Source: Streptomyces globosus (lineage in GTDB: Bacteria; Actinomycetota; Actinomycetes; Streptomycetales; Streptomycetaceae). Taken from it: a stretch of DNA of 64,000 nucleotides. The number at the start of each line of letters is the position of its first letter. Position 1 is the first letter of the stretch. The stretch spans positions 2,545,501 through 2,609,500 of the forward strand of contig NZ_CP030862.1 in the NCBI RefSeq assembly GCF_003325375.1, written 5' to 3'. The position numbers and the translations under genes are program-made. This document shows positions 17,489-26,356 of this stretch, one piece after another. The notes under the pieces were generated by a model, which searched no databases, was not told the DNA's origin, and saw nothing but the letters and a program-made list of their open reading frames with translations.

Positions 17489-18775
17489 ATGGCAGACACG
17501 AACACGGCGGCAGCGGCCGAGCAGCTCAAGCAGCGGTGGGCCACCGACGCCCGCTGGGCGGGGATCGAGCGCACCTACACCGCCGAGGACGTCGTACGGC
17601 TCTCCGGCAGCGTCCGCGAGGAGCACACCCTCGCCCGGCGCGGAGCCGAGCGGCTGTGGCGCCAACTGCACGAGCTGGACTACGTCCACGCCCTCGGCGC
17701 CCTCACCGGCGGCCAGGCGGTCCAGCAGGTCCGCGCCGGCCTCCAGGCCGTCTACCTGTCCGGCTGGCAGGTCGCCGCCGACGCCAACCAGGCCGGCCAC
17801 ACCTACCCCGACCAGTCGCTCTACCCGGTCAACTCCGTTCCGCAGGTGGTCCGCCGGATCAACAACGCGCTGCTGCGCGCCGACCAGATCGCCACCGCCG
17901 AGGGCGGCACGGACACCACGGACTGGCTGGCGCCGATCGTCGCCGACGCCGAGGCCGGCTTCGGCGGCCCCCTGAACGCCTTCGAGCTGACCAAGGCGAT
18001 GATCGCGGCCGGTGCGGCGGGCATCCACTACGAGGACCAGCTCGCCTCGGAGAAGAAGTGCGGCCACCTCGGAGGCAAGGTCCTCGTCCCGACCTCCCAG
18101 CACATCCGCACCCTCAACGCCGCCCGGCTCGCGGCCGACATCGCGGACACCCCGACCCTGATCATCGCCCGCACCGACGCCCTCGCCGCCAACCTCCTGA
18201 CGAGCGACGTCGACGAGCGCGACGCGCAGTTCGCGACGGGCGAGCGCACGGCGGAGGGCTTCTACCGGGTGCAGAACGGCATGGCCCCGGTCATCGCCCG
18301 CGGCCTCGCCTACGCCCCGTACGCCGACCTCATCTGGGTGGAGACCGGCACGCCGGACCTCGCCCAGGCCCGCGAGTTCGCCGAGGCCGTCCACGCGCAG
18401 TACCCGGACCGGATGCTGGCCTACAACTGCTCGCCCTCCTTCAACTGGAAGGCCGCGCTGGACGACGGCCAGATCGCCACGTTCCAGCGCGAACTCGGCG
18501 CCATGGGCTACAAGTTCCAGTTCATCACCCTGGCCGGCTTCCACTCCCTCAACCACGGCATGTTCGACCTCGCCCGCGGCTACGCCGAACACGGCATGAC
18601 CGCCTACGTCGACCTCCAGGAGCGGGAGTTCGCCGCCCGGCAGCACGGCTTCACCGCCGTGAAGCACCAGCGCGAGGTCGGCACCGGCTACTTCGACCTG
18701 GTCTCCACCGCCGTCAACCCGGCCTCCTCCACGACCGCCCTGACCGGCTCCACCGAGGAAGAGCAGTTCCACTGA
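17489..18775 (+). CDS. aceA: Isocitrate lyase
   Basis: 428 residues, standard length. It cleaves isocitrate to succinate and glyoxylate, the first glyoxylate-shunt enzyme. The catalytic loop [15 protein letters not shown] holds the active-site Cys; [16 protein letters not shown] and [10 protein letters not shown] are further family motifs, and DAEAGFGG carries metal-binding acids. ATG 17489 gives the usual MADTNTAA N-terminus; GTG 17480 (three codons upstream) is better spaced from GGAG at 17467 and cannot be excluded. First gene of aceA-aceB-hbd, divergent from the RamB-type regulator. It competes with icd (start of window) for isocitrate. Confidence 0.96.
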   Translation: MADTNTAAAAEQLKQRWATDARWAGIERTYTAEDVVRLSGSVREEHTLARRGAERLWRQLHELDYVHALGALTGGQAVQQVRAGLQAVYLSGWQVAADANQAGHTYPDQSLYPVNSVPQVVRRINNALLRADQIATAEGGTDTTDWLAPIVADAEAGFGGPLNAFELTKAMIAAGAAGIHYEDQLASEKKCGHLGGKVLVPTSQHIRTLNAARLAADIADTPTLIIARTDALAANLLTSDVDERDAQFATGERTAEGFYRVQNGMAPVIARGLAYAPYADLIWVETGTPDLAQAREFAEAVHAQYPDRMLAYNCSPSFNWKAALDDGQIATFQRELGAMGYKFQFITLAGFHSLNHGMFDLARGYAEHGMTAYVDLQEREFAARQHGFTAVKHQREVGTGYFDLVSTAVNPASSTTALTGSTEEEQFH

Positions 18776-18882
18776 CCGACGCCGCCCCCGCACCCGCCGG
18801 CCGCGCCGGGCCGGAGGCCTACGTCCAGCGGGAGCCGGTCGACCGTCTCGTCCGGCTCCCGCCCCCCTCGTCAGGAGACCGT

Positions 18883-20475
18883 ATGACCACCACCGCCACC
18901 ACGCACCGGGTCCGGGTCCTCGCGGCACCGGGCGCCCGCCACGACGAGATCCTCACCCCGGAGGCGCTCGACTTCGTCGGCCGCCTCCACGCGGCCTTCG
19001 CCCACCGCCGCCTGGACCTCCTCAAGGAAAGGCGCAGGCGCAAGGACCGCCTCGTCTCGGGTACCCCGCTGGACTTCTCCGTCGCCACGGCCGCCGTCCG
19101 CGCCGACCCCGACTGGCGCGTGGCCCCGCCGGCCCCCGGCCTGGAGGACCGCCGGGTGGAGATCACCGGCCCGCCCGACCGCCGCATGACGGTCGACGCA
19201 CTCAACTCCGGCGCGACGGCGTGGATGGCCGACTTCGCGGACGCCACCGCCCCCACCTGGAACAACGTCATCGACGGCCAGCTCAACCTGCTCGACGCCA
19301 TCGAGCGCCGCATCGACTTCACCACCCCCGAAGGAAGGGAGTACCGCCTCGGGCAGGACCTCGCGACCATCGTCGTCCGTCCGCGCGGCTGGCACCTCCC
19401 CGAAGAACACCTGGAGATCGACGGGCGGCCCGTCCCCGCGTCCCTGGTCGACTTCGGCCTGTACTTCTTCCACTGCGCCCAACGCCAGCTCGACGCCGGA
19501 CACGGCCCGTACTTCTACCTCCCCAAGCTGGAGAACGCCGGCGAGGCCCGCCTCTGGAACGATGTCTTCGTCCTCGCCCAGGCGCTCCTCGGCATCCCGC
19601 GCGGTACCGTCCGAGCCACCGTCCTGATCGAGACCGTCACCGCGGCCTTCGAGATGGAGGAGATCCTCCACGCGCTCCGGGAACACAGCGCGGGCCTCAA
19701 CGCCGGCCGCCGGGACTACCTGTTCAGCATCATCAAGACCTTCGGCCACCGCACCGACTTCCAGCTCCCCGACCGCGCCCGGGTCACGATGACCGCCCCG
19801 TTCCTGCGCGCCTACACGGAGCTGCTGGTCCGCACCTGCCACCGGCGCGGCGCACACGCCATCGGCGGCATGGCCGCCCGCGTCCCGTCCAGGGACCCGG
19901 AGGCCGACGCAGCCGCCCTGGCCCAGGTGCGCCTGGACAAGGAACGCGAGGCCGAGGACGGCTTCGACGGCTCCTGGGTCGCCCACCCGGCACTCGTCCC
20001 CGTCTGCCGCGAAGTCTTCGACGCCGTTCTCGGGGACCGTCCCCACCAGCTCGACCGCACCCGCGAGGACGTCGCCGTGACCGCGGCGGAACTGCTCTCC
20101 GTCCGCCGCATCAGCGCGCCGCCCACGGCGGCCGGGGTCCGTGCCAACGTGGCCGTCTCGCTGCGCTACTTCGAGGCCTGGCTGCGCGGCCACGGGGCGG
20201 TCGCCCTCCACGGGCTGATGGAGGACGCGGCCACCGCCGAGATCGCCCGGGTCCAGCTCTGGCAGTGGCTGCGCCACCGGACCATCGACCGGGACGACCT
20301 GCTCACCGTGATCGGCGAGGAGTGCGACGCGCTCACCGCGGAACGCCCCCACGCACTCGTGGCCGAGGCCAGGGCCGTACTCGAACGGGCTGTGCTGGAG
20401 CGGGAGCTGCCGGCGTTCTTCACACCCGACGCCTACAGCCGCCACCTGGTCCGCCGCGCGGAGGTGCAGTCATGA
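18883..20475 (+). CDS. aceB: Malate synthase A
   Basis: 530 residues, normal for malate synthase A. It condenses glyoxylate with acetyl-CoA to malate, using the product of aceA. Seen: DFEDATAPTW-like segment (MADFADATAPTWNNVIDGQ), VRPRGWHLPEEH (active-site Arg), LPKLENAGEARLWNDVF, IETVTAAFEMEEILHALREH, and the C-terminal AHAIGGMAARVPSRDP and GSWVAHPALVP signatures. AGGAG lies 7 nt before the ATG. The end overlaps the start of the next gene by 4 bp. Regulation is expected together with aceA. Confidence 0.96.
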   Translation: MTTTATTHRVRVLAAPGARHDEILTPEALDFVGRLHAAFAHRRLDLLKERRRRKDRLVSGTPLDFSVATAAVRADPDWRVAPPAPGLEDRRVEITGPPDRRMTVDALNSGATAWMADFADATAPTWNNVIDGQLNLLDAIERRIDFTTPEGREYRLGQDLATIVVRPRGWHLPEEHLEIDGRPVPASLVDFGLYFFHCAQRQLDAGHGPYFYLPKLENAGEARLWNDVFVLAQALLGIPRGTVRATVLIETVTAAFEMEEILHALREHSAGLNAGRRDYLFSIIKTFGHRTDFQLPDRARVTMTAPFLRAYTELLVRTCHRRGAHAIGGMAARVPSRDPEADAAALAQVRLDKEREAEDGFDGSWVAHPALVPVCREVFDAVLGDRPHQLDRTREDVAVTAAELLSVRRISAPPTAAGVRANVAVSLRYFEAWLRGHGAVALHGLMEDAATAEIARVQLWQWLRHRTIDRDDLLTVIGEECDALTAERPHALVAEARAVLERAVLERELPAFFTPDAYSRHLVRRAEVQS

Positions 20476-21350
20476 CAGGGACAGCCGCCATCCGGCGGGT
20501 CGGAGTCGTCGGGGGCGGGCAGATGGGCGCCGGCATCGCCGAGGTCTGCGCCCGCGCCGGACTCGACACCGTCGTCTGCGAGGCCGACGCAACCGCCGCC
20601 CGGGCCGCCCGCGAACGGGTCGCCGTCTCCCTGGAGCGCGCCGTCCAGCGCGGCAAGCTGGACCGGATCTCCGCCGAGGACGCCCTCGCCCGCCTGGCCT
20701 TCACCGGCAGCCTGGACGACCTCGCCGACCGGCAGCTCGTCATCGAAGCGGTGACCGAGAACGCCGACGTCAAGACGGAGACCTTCACGGCCCTGGACAA
20801 GATCGTCGCCGATCCGGAGGCCATCCTCGCGACGAACACCTCATCCCTGCCCGTCATGCGCCTGGGCATGGCCACGGCCCGCGCCGACCGGGTCGTGGGC
20901 CTGCACTTCTTCAACCCGGTCCCCGTCCTGCCGCTGGTGGAGGTCGTCTCCTCGCTCCATTCGTCCCAAGCCGCCCTGAAGGCGGTGGAAGTCCTCGCCC
21001 GGGACACCCTGGGCAAGACGGTGATCCGCTCCCGGGACCGGGCCGGCTTCGTCGTCAACGCCCTCCTCGTCCCCTACCTGCTCTCCGCGATCCGGATGGC
21101 CGAGTCCGGCTTCGCCACCGCAGTCGACGTCGACGCCGGCATGGAGCTCGGCTGCGCGCACCCGATGGGCCCGCTGAAACTCGCGGACCTCATCGGCCTG
21201 GACACCGTCGCGGCCATCGCGGAAGCCCTCTACGACGAGTTCAAGGAACCCTTCTACGCCCCGCCCCCGCTGCTGATGCGGATGGTGCAGGCAGGGCTGC
21301 TGGGCCGCAAGACCGGCCGCGGGTTCCACACCTACGACCGGGACTGCTGA
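20472..21350 (+). CDS. hbd: 3-hydroxybutyryl-CoA dehydrogenase
   Basis: 292 residues. NAD(P)-dependent oxidation of (S)-3-hydroxybutyryl-CoA to acetoacetyl-CoA. The Rossmann fingerprint is VGVVGGGQMGAGIAEVCARAG; ATNTSSLPV, VGLHFFNPVPVLPLVEVV and SRDRAGFVVNALLVPYL complete the HCDH N-terminal domain, and MELGCAHPMGPLKLADLIGLD plus GRKTGRGFHTYD are the C-terminal domain. Translationally coupled to aceB (ATGA), so beta-hydroxyacyl-CoA oxidation and the glyoxylate shunt are co-expressed, fitting growth on fatty acids, acetate or polyhydroxybutyrate. Confidence 0.93.
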   Translation: MTGTAAIRRVGVVGGGQMGAGIAEVCARAGLDTVVCEADATAARAARERVAVSLERAVQRGKLDRISAEDALARLAFTGSLDDLADRQLVIEAVTENADVKTETFTALDKIVADPEAILATNTSSLPVMRLGMATARADRVVGLHFFNPVPVLPLVEVVSSLHSSQAALKAVEVLARDTLGKTVIRSRDRAGFVVNALLVPYLLSAIRMAESGFATAVDVDAGMELGCAHPMGPLKLADLIGLDTVAAIAEALYDEFKEPFYAPPPLLMRMVQAGLLGRKTGRGFHTYDRDC

Positions 21351-21668
21351 GGGACCCGGTGGTGCCGCCGGGCACGAGGGGCCCGGCAGCGCGCGGTGAA
21401 CGGGGTGCGGCGGAGTGGTGTCCGCCGCACCCCTCGCGTCGAGTCCCACGACGACGGGCCTCGCCGAGACGCCGCCCCCCCCGCCGTGCCGTCGCCCTTC
21501 GCAGGGGCCTGCCGTCGGGCACAGGCCGGGGCCGCGTCCGGGTACGTACGCGGCCCCGGGATCGAGCTGCCGGCCCTGCCGCCCCTGCCGGCCCTGCCGG
21601 TCCGAAGCGAGGACGCGGTCCGCGCAGCCGCCCACCTCCCCCGGCCCTCCGCTGCCCGCGTCCGTGCG

Positions 21669-21854
21669 TCAGCAGGGGCCCTTGTCCTGGCCCGTGCCGC
21701 ACACCGGCCCGGAATCCGCGAAGGCCAGGACCAGGATGATCACCCAGGCCACCATGAGTACCGCAATACCGACGTGCAACAGCATCTCCGTACTGTCGCC
21801 CGCCCCTCTGGGGACCTCATCGCCGGTGTCCCCCTTGTCGCCGTTCTCGTCCAC
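21669..21854 (-). CDS. Small single-helix membrane protein
   Basis: 61 residues from GTG 21854: a charged N-terminal part (MDENGDKGDTGDEVPRGAGD), one transmembrane segment (MLLHVGIAVLMVAWVIILVL), and a short tail with two cysteines (CGTGQDKGPC). The sharp charge and hydrophobic pattern on an open minus-strand frame argues for a real gene. A G-run sits just before the GTG. No family recognised; the neighbours give no functional clue. Confidence 0.5.
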   Translation of the reverse strand: MDENGDKGDTGDEVPRGAGDSTEMLLHVGIAVLMVAWVIILVLAFADSGPVCGTGQDKGPC

Positions 21855-21955
21855 AACCCCCCCTGTCCGAGTACGCCGGGGAGGTACCCGCGCTGCACCG
21901 GGCGCAACCGGCCTGTGGCCGACGCGGTACGGACCCGTGAGCGGACGGAGACACC

Positions 21956-22190
21956 GTGCTCGGCCGGCCGGCTCCTGGCCCGCCACGCGGAACGCGCGCC
22001 GGCGGAGTCCCGTCCCGCCCTGCCATGGCTCGACCGCTTCCGGACGGTCCTGGCGGCGGCCTTCCGGGACCTGGAACTTCTGCGCACGACCGAACTGCCG
22101 CTGCGGTCGATCGCGGACCGGGTCGGGTACGCCGACGTACGGGCCCTGCGGCGGGAGGTCCGCGGCGGAGCGGGACGGGCACCGGGCTGA
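21956..22190 (+). pseudogene. AraC-like HTH remnant
   Basis: The plus strand reads LPWLDRFRTVLAAAFRDLEL and LPLRSIADRVGYADVRALRREV before a stop at 22190. The second part looks like the last helix-turn-helix of an AraC-family regulator (IADRVGY.D...L.R.F), but the conserved Phe/Pro segment after it is missing and no complete first HTH or start codon is evident. Likely a decayed fragment; it could also be a short unknown protein. Confidence 0.3.
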
Positions 22191-22221
22191 ACCCACCGCC
22201 GCTGCGCTGCCCCAGCTCGGA

Positions 22222-22252
22222 GGCCGTCTTCTCACTTTCCGGGGAGGCGGCC
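22222..22252 (+). terminator. Hairpin terminator upstream of the PAP2 gene
   Basis: GGCCGTCTTCTC (22222-22233) pairs fully with GGGGAGGCGGCC (22241-22252) when G-U pairs are allowed; a 7-nt loop separates them and TTT follows. Confidence 0.6.
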
Positions 22253-22347
22253 TTTCCCGTGTTCCGGGCCGCTGCGGCCGCCGTGGGGGCCGCTAGCATG
22301 TTCGGACTGTCCACGAGCACGTCGCACACATGAACATCGGCTGACAA

Positions 22348-23721
22348 TTGATATCCACGGTTTCGCGAGCGTTTTCCCGCGCAGACGGCGCAATCCGATC
22401 CGCTGCACGGGGCCGGCCCCGGGTCCTGCTCTGGGCCGCCGTGGGTGCGGTCGCCCTGGTGTTCCTCGTCGCGCTCGAGTTCGCCGCGCGCCGGTACGGC
22501 GAGGTCGGGCCGCTCACCGCCCAGGCCCGGGAGGTGCTCTTCGCCCCCCGGTCGGGGACGGTGCTGTACGCCGCGATGGCGCTGATGATGGTGGTGCTCA
22601 CGTGGCGGCAGCGGTTTGCCGCCGTCGGCGCCGCGATCGCCGTGGACCTCGCCCTGTGGCTCGTGCGGGCGCAGCTCGGCGCCGAGCAGATGGCCGGCAG
22701 CGGCGCCCTGTGGGTGACCCTCGCCTTCGCCGTGATCGCCGTCACCCGCCGCACCGGCCGGGAGCGGATGCTGCTGCTGAAGGGCGTCGGCCTCGCCCTG
22801 CTGCTCGTGGCCGGCCGCAAGACCGGCTACACGTGGCTGCTGCTCACCTCGGAGACGCGGCCGATGGTCCTCGACCAGTACGTCGCCGCAGCCGACCACG
22901 CCCTCGGCAATCCGTCGTGGGTCGCGGGCCGGATCGTGGAGGCCACCGGCGCGGCCGGGGCGCACGTCCTGGACTGGGTGTACGTCCAGCTCGCCGTGGC
23001 CGCCGTCGCGGTGGCCCTGTACCAGCTGCGCAACGTCGCCGCCGAGCGCCGCTTCCCCCGCCACCACCTGGTGCGCAGCTTCCTCGTCATCGGGCTGCTC
23101 GGGCCGGGCATCTACATGGTGTACCCGGTCGTCGGGCCGATCTTCGCGTACGGCGCCGACGGCGGGCAGTGGGCCCTCGCGGACCTGTGGCCGAACACGC
23201 CCCCGCCGGTCGCGGTCCCCCAGCCGATGCCCTTCGACGGGTTCACCCCGCGCAACTGCATGCCCAGCCTCCACACGGCCTGGGCCACGGCCATCTTCAT
23301 CCACTCGCGCAGGGCCCCGCGGGCGCTGCGCTACGCAGGAACGTTTTGGCTGGTCGCCACCCTCGGCGCCACGCTCGGCTTCGGCTACCACTACGGCGCG
23401 GACATCATCGCCGGCGTCGTGTTCACGGTCACGATCGAGACGGCACTGCGCGCCTACGACCGCGGCTGGGACCCGCAGGGCGTCCGCCTCGCCGTGTACG
23501 GCACCGCGGTGTTCGGCGCGCTGCTCGCCTCGTACCGCTTCCTGCCGGTGGAAATGGCCGGGCTGCCGTGGCTGTTCGGGCCGCTGCTCCTGCTGGCGAC
23601 CGGCTCCGTGGTCTACGGGTACGTCCGCACGATCCGGCGCTGGGAGAGCCAGGACGCCCCGGTGCACCTGCCGGCGCCGCGGCGCGAGCCGCAGCCCGAG
23701 CCCCAGCCCGAACCGGTCTGA
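22348..23721 (+). CDS. PAP2-family membrane phosphatase (Aur1/Ipt1-like)
   Basis: 457 residues, polytopic (about eight hydrophobic segments). The PAP2 catalytic motifs are NCMPSLHTAWATAIF, with the PSLH His, and FGYHYGADIIAG, the final His/Asp motif; an upstream Arg/Lys element is less clear. This arrangement is that of inositolphosphotransferase-like PAP2 proteins acting on lipid or polyprenyl phosphates at the membrane surface. The C-terminus ends in EPQPEPQPEPV. TTG 22348 is the only start that keeps the first membrane segment; no ribosome-binding site is obvious, so the start is uncertain. A hairpin follows. Confidence 0.8.
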   Translation: MISTVSRAFSRADGAIRSAARGRPRVLLWAAVGAVALVFLVALEFAARRYGEVGPLTAQAREVLFAPRSGTVLYAAMALMMVVLTWRQRFAAVGAAIAVDLALWLVRAQLGAEQMAGSGALWVTLAFAVIAVTRRTGRERMLLLKGVGLALLLVAGRKTGYTWLLLTSETRPMVLDQYVAAADHALGNPSWVAGRIVEATGAAGAHVLDWVYVQLAVAAVAVALYQLRNVAAERRFPRHHLVRSFLVIGLLGPGIYMVYPVVGPIFAYGADGGQWALADLWPNTPPPVAVPQPMPFDGFTPRNCMPSLHTAWATAIFIHSRRAPRALRYAGTFWLVATLGATLGFGYHYGADIIAGVVFTVTIETALRAYDRGWDPQGVRLAVYGTAVFGALLASYRFLPVEMAGLPWLFGPLLLLATGSVVYGYVRTIRRWESQDAPVHLPAPRREPQPEPQPEPV

Positions 23722-23731
23722 CCAGCCCCGC

Positions 23732-23755
23732 GGCCGCCGGGGGAGCCCGGCGGCC
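23732..23755. terminator. Terminator between PAP2 gene and kinase remnant
   Basis: GGCCGCCGGG (23732-23741), loop GGAG, CCCGGCGGCC (23746-23755): a perfect 10-bp stem 10 bp after the PAP2 stop, placed between converging frames. Confidence 0.7.
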
Positions 23756-23784
23756 CAGGGCTCGTACGTGCCGCTCCGCACGCT

Positions 23785-24077
23785 CTACCAGGGCCCGGCC
23801 GGCACCGGCGGCCGGTGCGGCCGGGTGAGCACGGCGACGGCGAGGGCGTGCAGCCCCTGGGCGCCGAACGGCGGGCACCCCTCGACGGCGTGGTAAGGCG
23901 TGGCGCCGAGCGCCCACAGGTCGTTGGCCGGGGTGGGGGCGCCGCGGACCGCGCCGCGCTGCTGCGGCGGAAAAGCTGCTGGTCGGCGCCGCGCCGGACA
24001 CGGCCCGTGCCGCCCTGGCCGATGCGTTCGACGAGCCGGTACCGGCCGGCGACGAGTTCCGTGTTCTCTTCGGTCAC
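23785..24077 (-). pseudogene. Serine/threonine protein kinase pseudogene
   Basis: From GTG 24077 the frame reads VTEENTELVAGRYRLVERIG then QGGTGRVRRG, the glycine-rich loop of a Hanks-type kinase. The catalytic Lys, HRD and DFG regions are absent. In another reading frame on the same strand the sequence then gives ANDLWALGATPYHAVEGCPP and FGAQGLHALAVAVLTRPH, subdomain IX and following of a kinase, ending at 23785. So about 180 residues are deleted and the two ends are out of frame. It sits head to head with the binding-protein gene at 24254. Confidence 0.8.
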
Positions 24078-24253
24078 GCGCGCGCTCCAGGACCGGATTC
24101 CGGCCGGTCTTGTGACGGTCCCACGACTCCCCGCCCGGCCGCCCGTAAAGCGGTTGCCCGCGGCCGGGCAGGCGGATCCAATGGCCGGCACGACCACCCC
24201 GGTGCCGCCCGCCGCGCCGCCGGGCCCGCACCGCCGCAGGGGAGACGCCGCCG

Positions 24254-25375
24254 ATGCACACGCCACCGCCACCGCCGCCGCCCGGAGCCCGTCGCGCGGA
24301 CGGCCCGCCCGTCCGCCTCGGCGCGCTCGTCCCGCTGACCCGGCCCGGTTGGACCGAGGCGGGCCGGCAGCTGCTCGCCGGGCTGGAGCTGGGCGTCCGG
24401 GACGTGAACGCCGCCGGCGGCATCGCCGGCCGGCCGCTGGAGCTCCTCGTCCGGGACACGGCGGCCGACCCCGTGCGGGCCGCGGCGGCCGTGGACGAGC
24501 TGGCAGGCCTCGGCGTCGCGGCGGTGGCGGGGGAGTACCACAGCGTGGCGGCCCGGGCGGCCGCTGCCCGGGCCGACGCCGCGGGCGTGCCGTTCCTCTG
24601 CTCGTCCGCGGTGCTCGACGAGCTCACCGACGGGCCCGCGCAGCAGGTCGCCCGTCTGGCACCGCCCCAGTCGCAGGGCTGGCGGACGTACGCCGACTTC
24701 CTCCTCGCCGCCGGGCGGCGGCGGATTGCCGTCGCATCCCAGCCGAGCGCCTACTGGGCCTCGGGGACGCGCATCCTGCGGGACCGCCTCGCCGCCGCGC
24801 GCGGCACCCTCCTCGCACTCGACGCGGACGCGCTCGCCCCCGGCGCCCTCTGCGACGCGCTCGCCGCGGACGGTGCCACGGCCCTGCTCCTGCTGGCCGG
24901 CCACCCGGAGCCTGCGGTGCCCGTCGTCCGGGCCGTCCGGGCCGACCGCCGCCTCGACGGCCTCCTGATCGGAGCCCCGGCCGGGCAGCCGGAGTTCGCC
25001 GGATGGGCCGCGGCGCTCGGCGCGGACGGCGCCGGGATCCCGTTCCTGCGCTACCTGCCCGACCGGCTCGGCCCGCTCGGCGAACGGGTCGCCGCGGAGC
25101 TGCGGGCCCGGCTGGGCGGAGCCCCGTCCTTCGTCGCCTTCGAAGGCTGGGACACCGCCGCCGTCCTCGCCGAGGCGCTGCGCACCCGCGGAACCGACCG
25201 GGCGGCTGTCGCCGGGGCGTGGCCGCACGTGTCGGTCGAGGGCACCCGGGGGCCGATCCGCTTCGCCCGCACCGCGGGCACCGGCGTGTGGCAGTGGGCG
25301 GGCGCGCCGGTCCAGGTCGCCGACCGGGACCCGGCGCGGCCCGACCGGTTCCGGGTCCGCCACCGCACCGGGTGA
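24254..25375 (+). CDS. Type-1 periplasmic-binding-fold protein without signal peptide
   Basis: 373 residues of the branched-chain amino acid/urea substrate-binding (PBP1, Peripla_BP_6) fold: VRLGALVPLTRPGWTEAGRQ, GLELGVRDVNAAGGIAGRPL, AVAGEYHSVAARAAA, and FVAFEGWDTAAVLAEAL near the end. The N-terminus is MHTPPPPPPPGARRADG with no signal peptide, lipobox or membrane helix. In Streptomyces this fold also forms the sensor half of bifunctional Ser/Thr kinase/substrate-binding proteins. GGGGAG precedes the ATG. A kinase fragment lies divergently 177 bp away. Ligand unknown; it could be cytoplasmic, or an orphaned sensor domain. Confidence 0.8.
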   Translation: MHTPPPPPPPGARRADGPPVRLGALVPLTRPGWTEAGRQLLAGLELGVRDVNAAGGIAGRPLELLVRDTAADPVRAAAAVDELAGLGVAAVAGEYHSVAARAAAARADAAGVPFLCSSAVLDELTDGPAQQVARLAPPQSQGWRTYADFLLAAGRRRIAVASQPSAYWASGTRILRDRLAAARGTLLALDADALAPGALCDALAADGATALLLLAGHPEPAVPVVRAVRADRRLDGLLIGAPAGQPEFAGWAAALGADGAGIPFLRYLPDRLGPLGERVAAELRARLGGAPSFVAFEGWDTAAVLAEALRTRGTDRAAVAGAWPHVSVEGTRGPIRFARTAGTGVWQWAGAPVQVADRDPARPDRFRVRHRTG

Positions 25376-25400
25376 ACCGGGCACCGGACCCGGAGGCGGC

Positions 25401-26246
25401 CTACACCCGCCGCCACAGTGCCGGCGTCGCCGGCGGCTCCCAGCCGACGGTCGCCAGGTGCGCCTGCAGGCACGAGTAGGCCGCGCCGCCGTACGAGACC
25501 CGGTCCCCGGCCCGGTAGGTGCGGCCGGGGGTCCAGGCGCCCGCGGGCGGCTGGGAGCCCGTGGGCGACGGGGAGGGGCCGCCCTGGTCCACGTCGAGGA
25601 CGAAGTCGAAGGTGCCCTCGCGTCCCGGGCCGCTCTGGCGGACGTTCATCAGCAGCCGCGCGTCGAAGATCGCGTCCGTGGCGTTGCGCGGCTCGCCGGG
25701 GAAGTACAGCTGCGTGGTCAGCACCCGCCCGCCGGGGGCCTGCGCCTTGACGTGGATGTGCCGGGTGCGGCCCGGGTAGAGGCCGGGGACGACGGTGCGG
25801 AGGGTGAAGGCCCCGCGTGCGTCGGTGAACTGGTGGCCGCGGAAGCCGTACCCGGCGTTGTCGTACGCGCCGTTCACGTCGGCCTGCCAGAAGTCGAGCA
25901 GGGCGCCCGCCACGGGCAGGCAGCTCCGGCCGAAGACGAACCCCGACACGGTGAGCGGGACGCCCGGCGTCCCCGGCAGGACCAGCGAGGTGCGCTGCGG
26001 GGAGTTCGGCTTGAAGTACGGGCCCTCGGTCTGCGGGATCGTCGGCGCGTCGCCGTCGTCGCAGGCCGGGGTCGGGTCCAGCGTGGCGCCGGACGCGGCG
26101 CTGCGGTCCCGGGCCAGGGCTGCGCCGCCGCCGACCAGCAGCGGGGTGACGCCGGCCAGGGCGGCCGCCTTGAGCACCGACTTGCGGCTGACGGCCCGGC
26201 GCTGCGGGTCCCGGGCGTCCTTGCCCGGGTCTTCGGGAGTGGGCAT
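25401..26246 (-). CDS. Secreted intradiol ring-cleavage dioxygenase with C-terminal CBM5/12
   Basis: 281 residues. A Tat-like signal (VSRKSVLKAAALAG) leads to an intradiol dioxygenase domain, then CBM5/12: WTPGRTYRAGDRVSYGGAAY and the aromatic WEPP..LWRRV end. Non-haem Fe(III) ligands fit Tyr in NGAYDNAGYGF, Tyr in GLYPGRTRHIHVKA and the two His of that motif. Predicted to cleave catechols outside the cell while bound to chitin or cellulose. The same fusion is described in Streptomyces sp. SirexAA-E (SACTE_2871). An AraC-family gene lies 110 bp upstream on the same strand. Confidence 0.9.
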   Translation of the reverse strand: MPTPEDPGKDARDPQRRAVSRKSVLKAAALAGVTPLLVGGGAALARDRSAASGATLDPTPACDDGDAPTIPQTEGPYFKPNSPQRTSLVLPGTPGVPLTVSGFVFGRSCLPVAGALLDFWQADVNGAYDNAGYGFRGHQFTDARGAFTLRTVVPGLYPGRTRHIHVKAQAPGGRVLTTQLYFPGEPRNATDAIFDARLLMNVRQSGPGREGTFDFVLDVDQGGPSPSPTGSQPPAGAWTPGRTYRAGDRVSYGGAAYSCLQAHLATVGWEPPATPALWRRV

Positions 26247-26356
26247 GCGTCGACTCCTTCCGGTTGTGGGGGCTGCGGGCCGGAACCGTGCCGCGGTGGG
26301 GCGCGACAGCGCCGCGGGCGGCGGCAACCCGCCGGTTCCGGCGCCGCGCTGCCAAC

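Larger units (their letters stand above)
21351..22347. other. Gene-poor region with a small membrane protein and an AraC-like remnant
   Basis: About 1 kb between hbd and the PAP2 gene. 21351-21668 shows no supported gene. A 61-residue one-helix protein is on the minus strand (21669-21854). The plus strand near 21956-22190 encodes a short HTH-like piece. A GU-rich perfect hairpin at 22222-22252 ends that segment. The last 60 bp are AT-rich (GACAATTGATATCC) and probably carry the PAP2 promoter. Confidence 0.45.
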
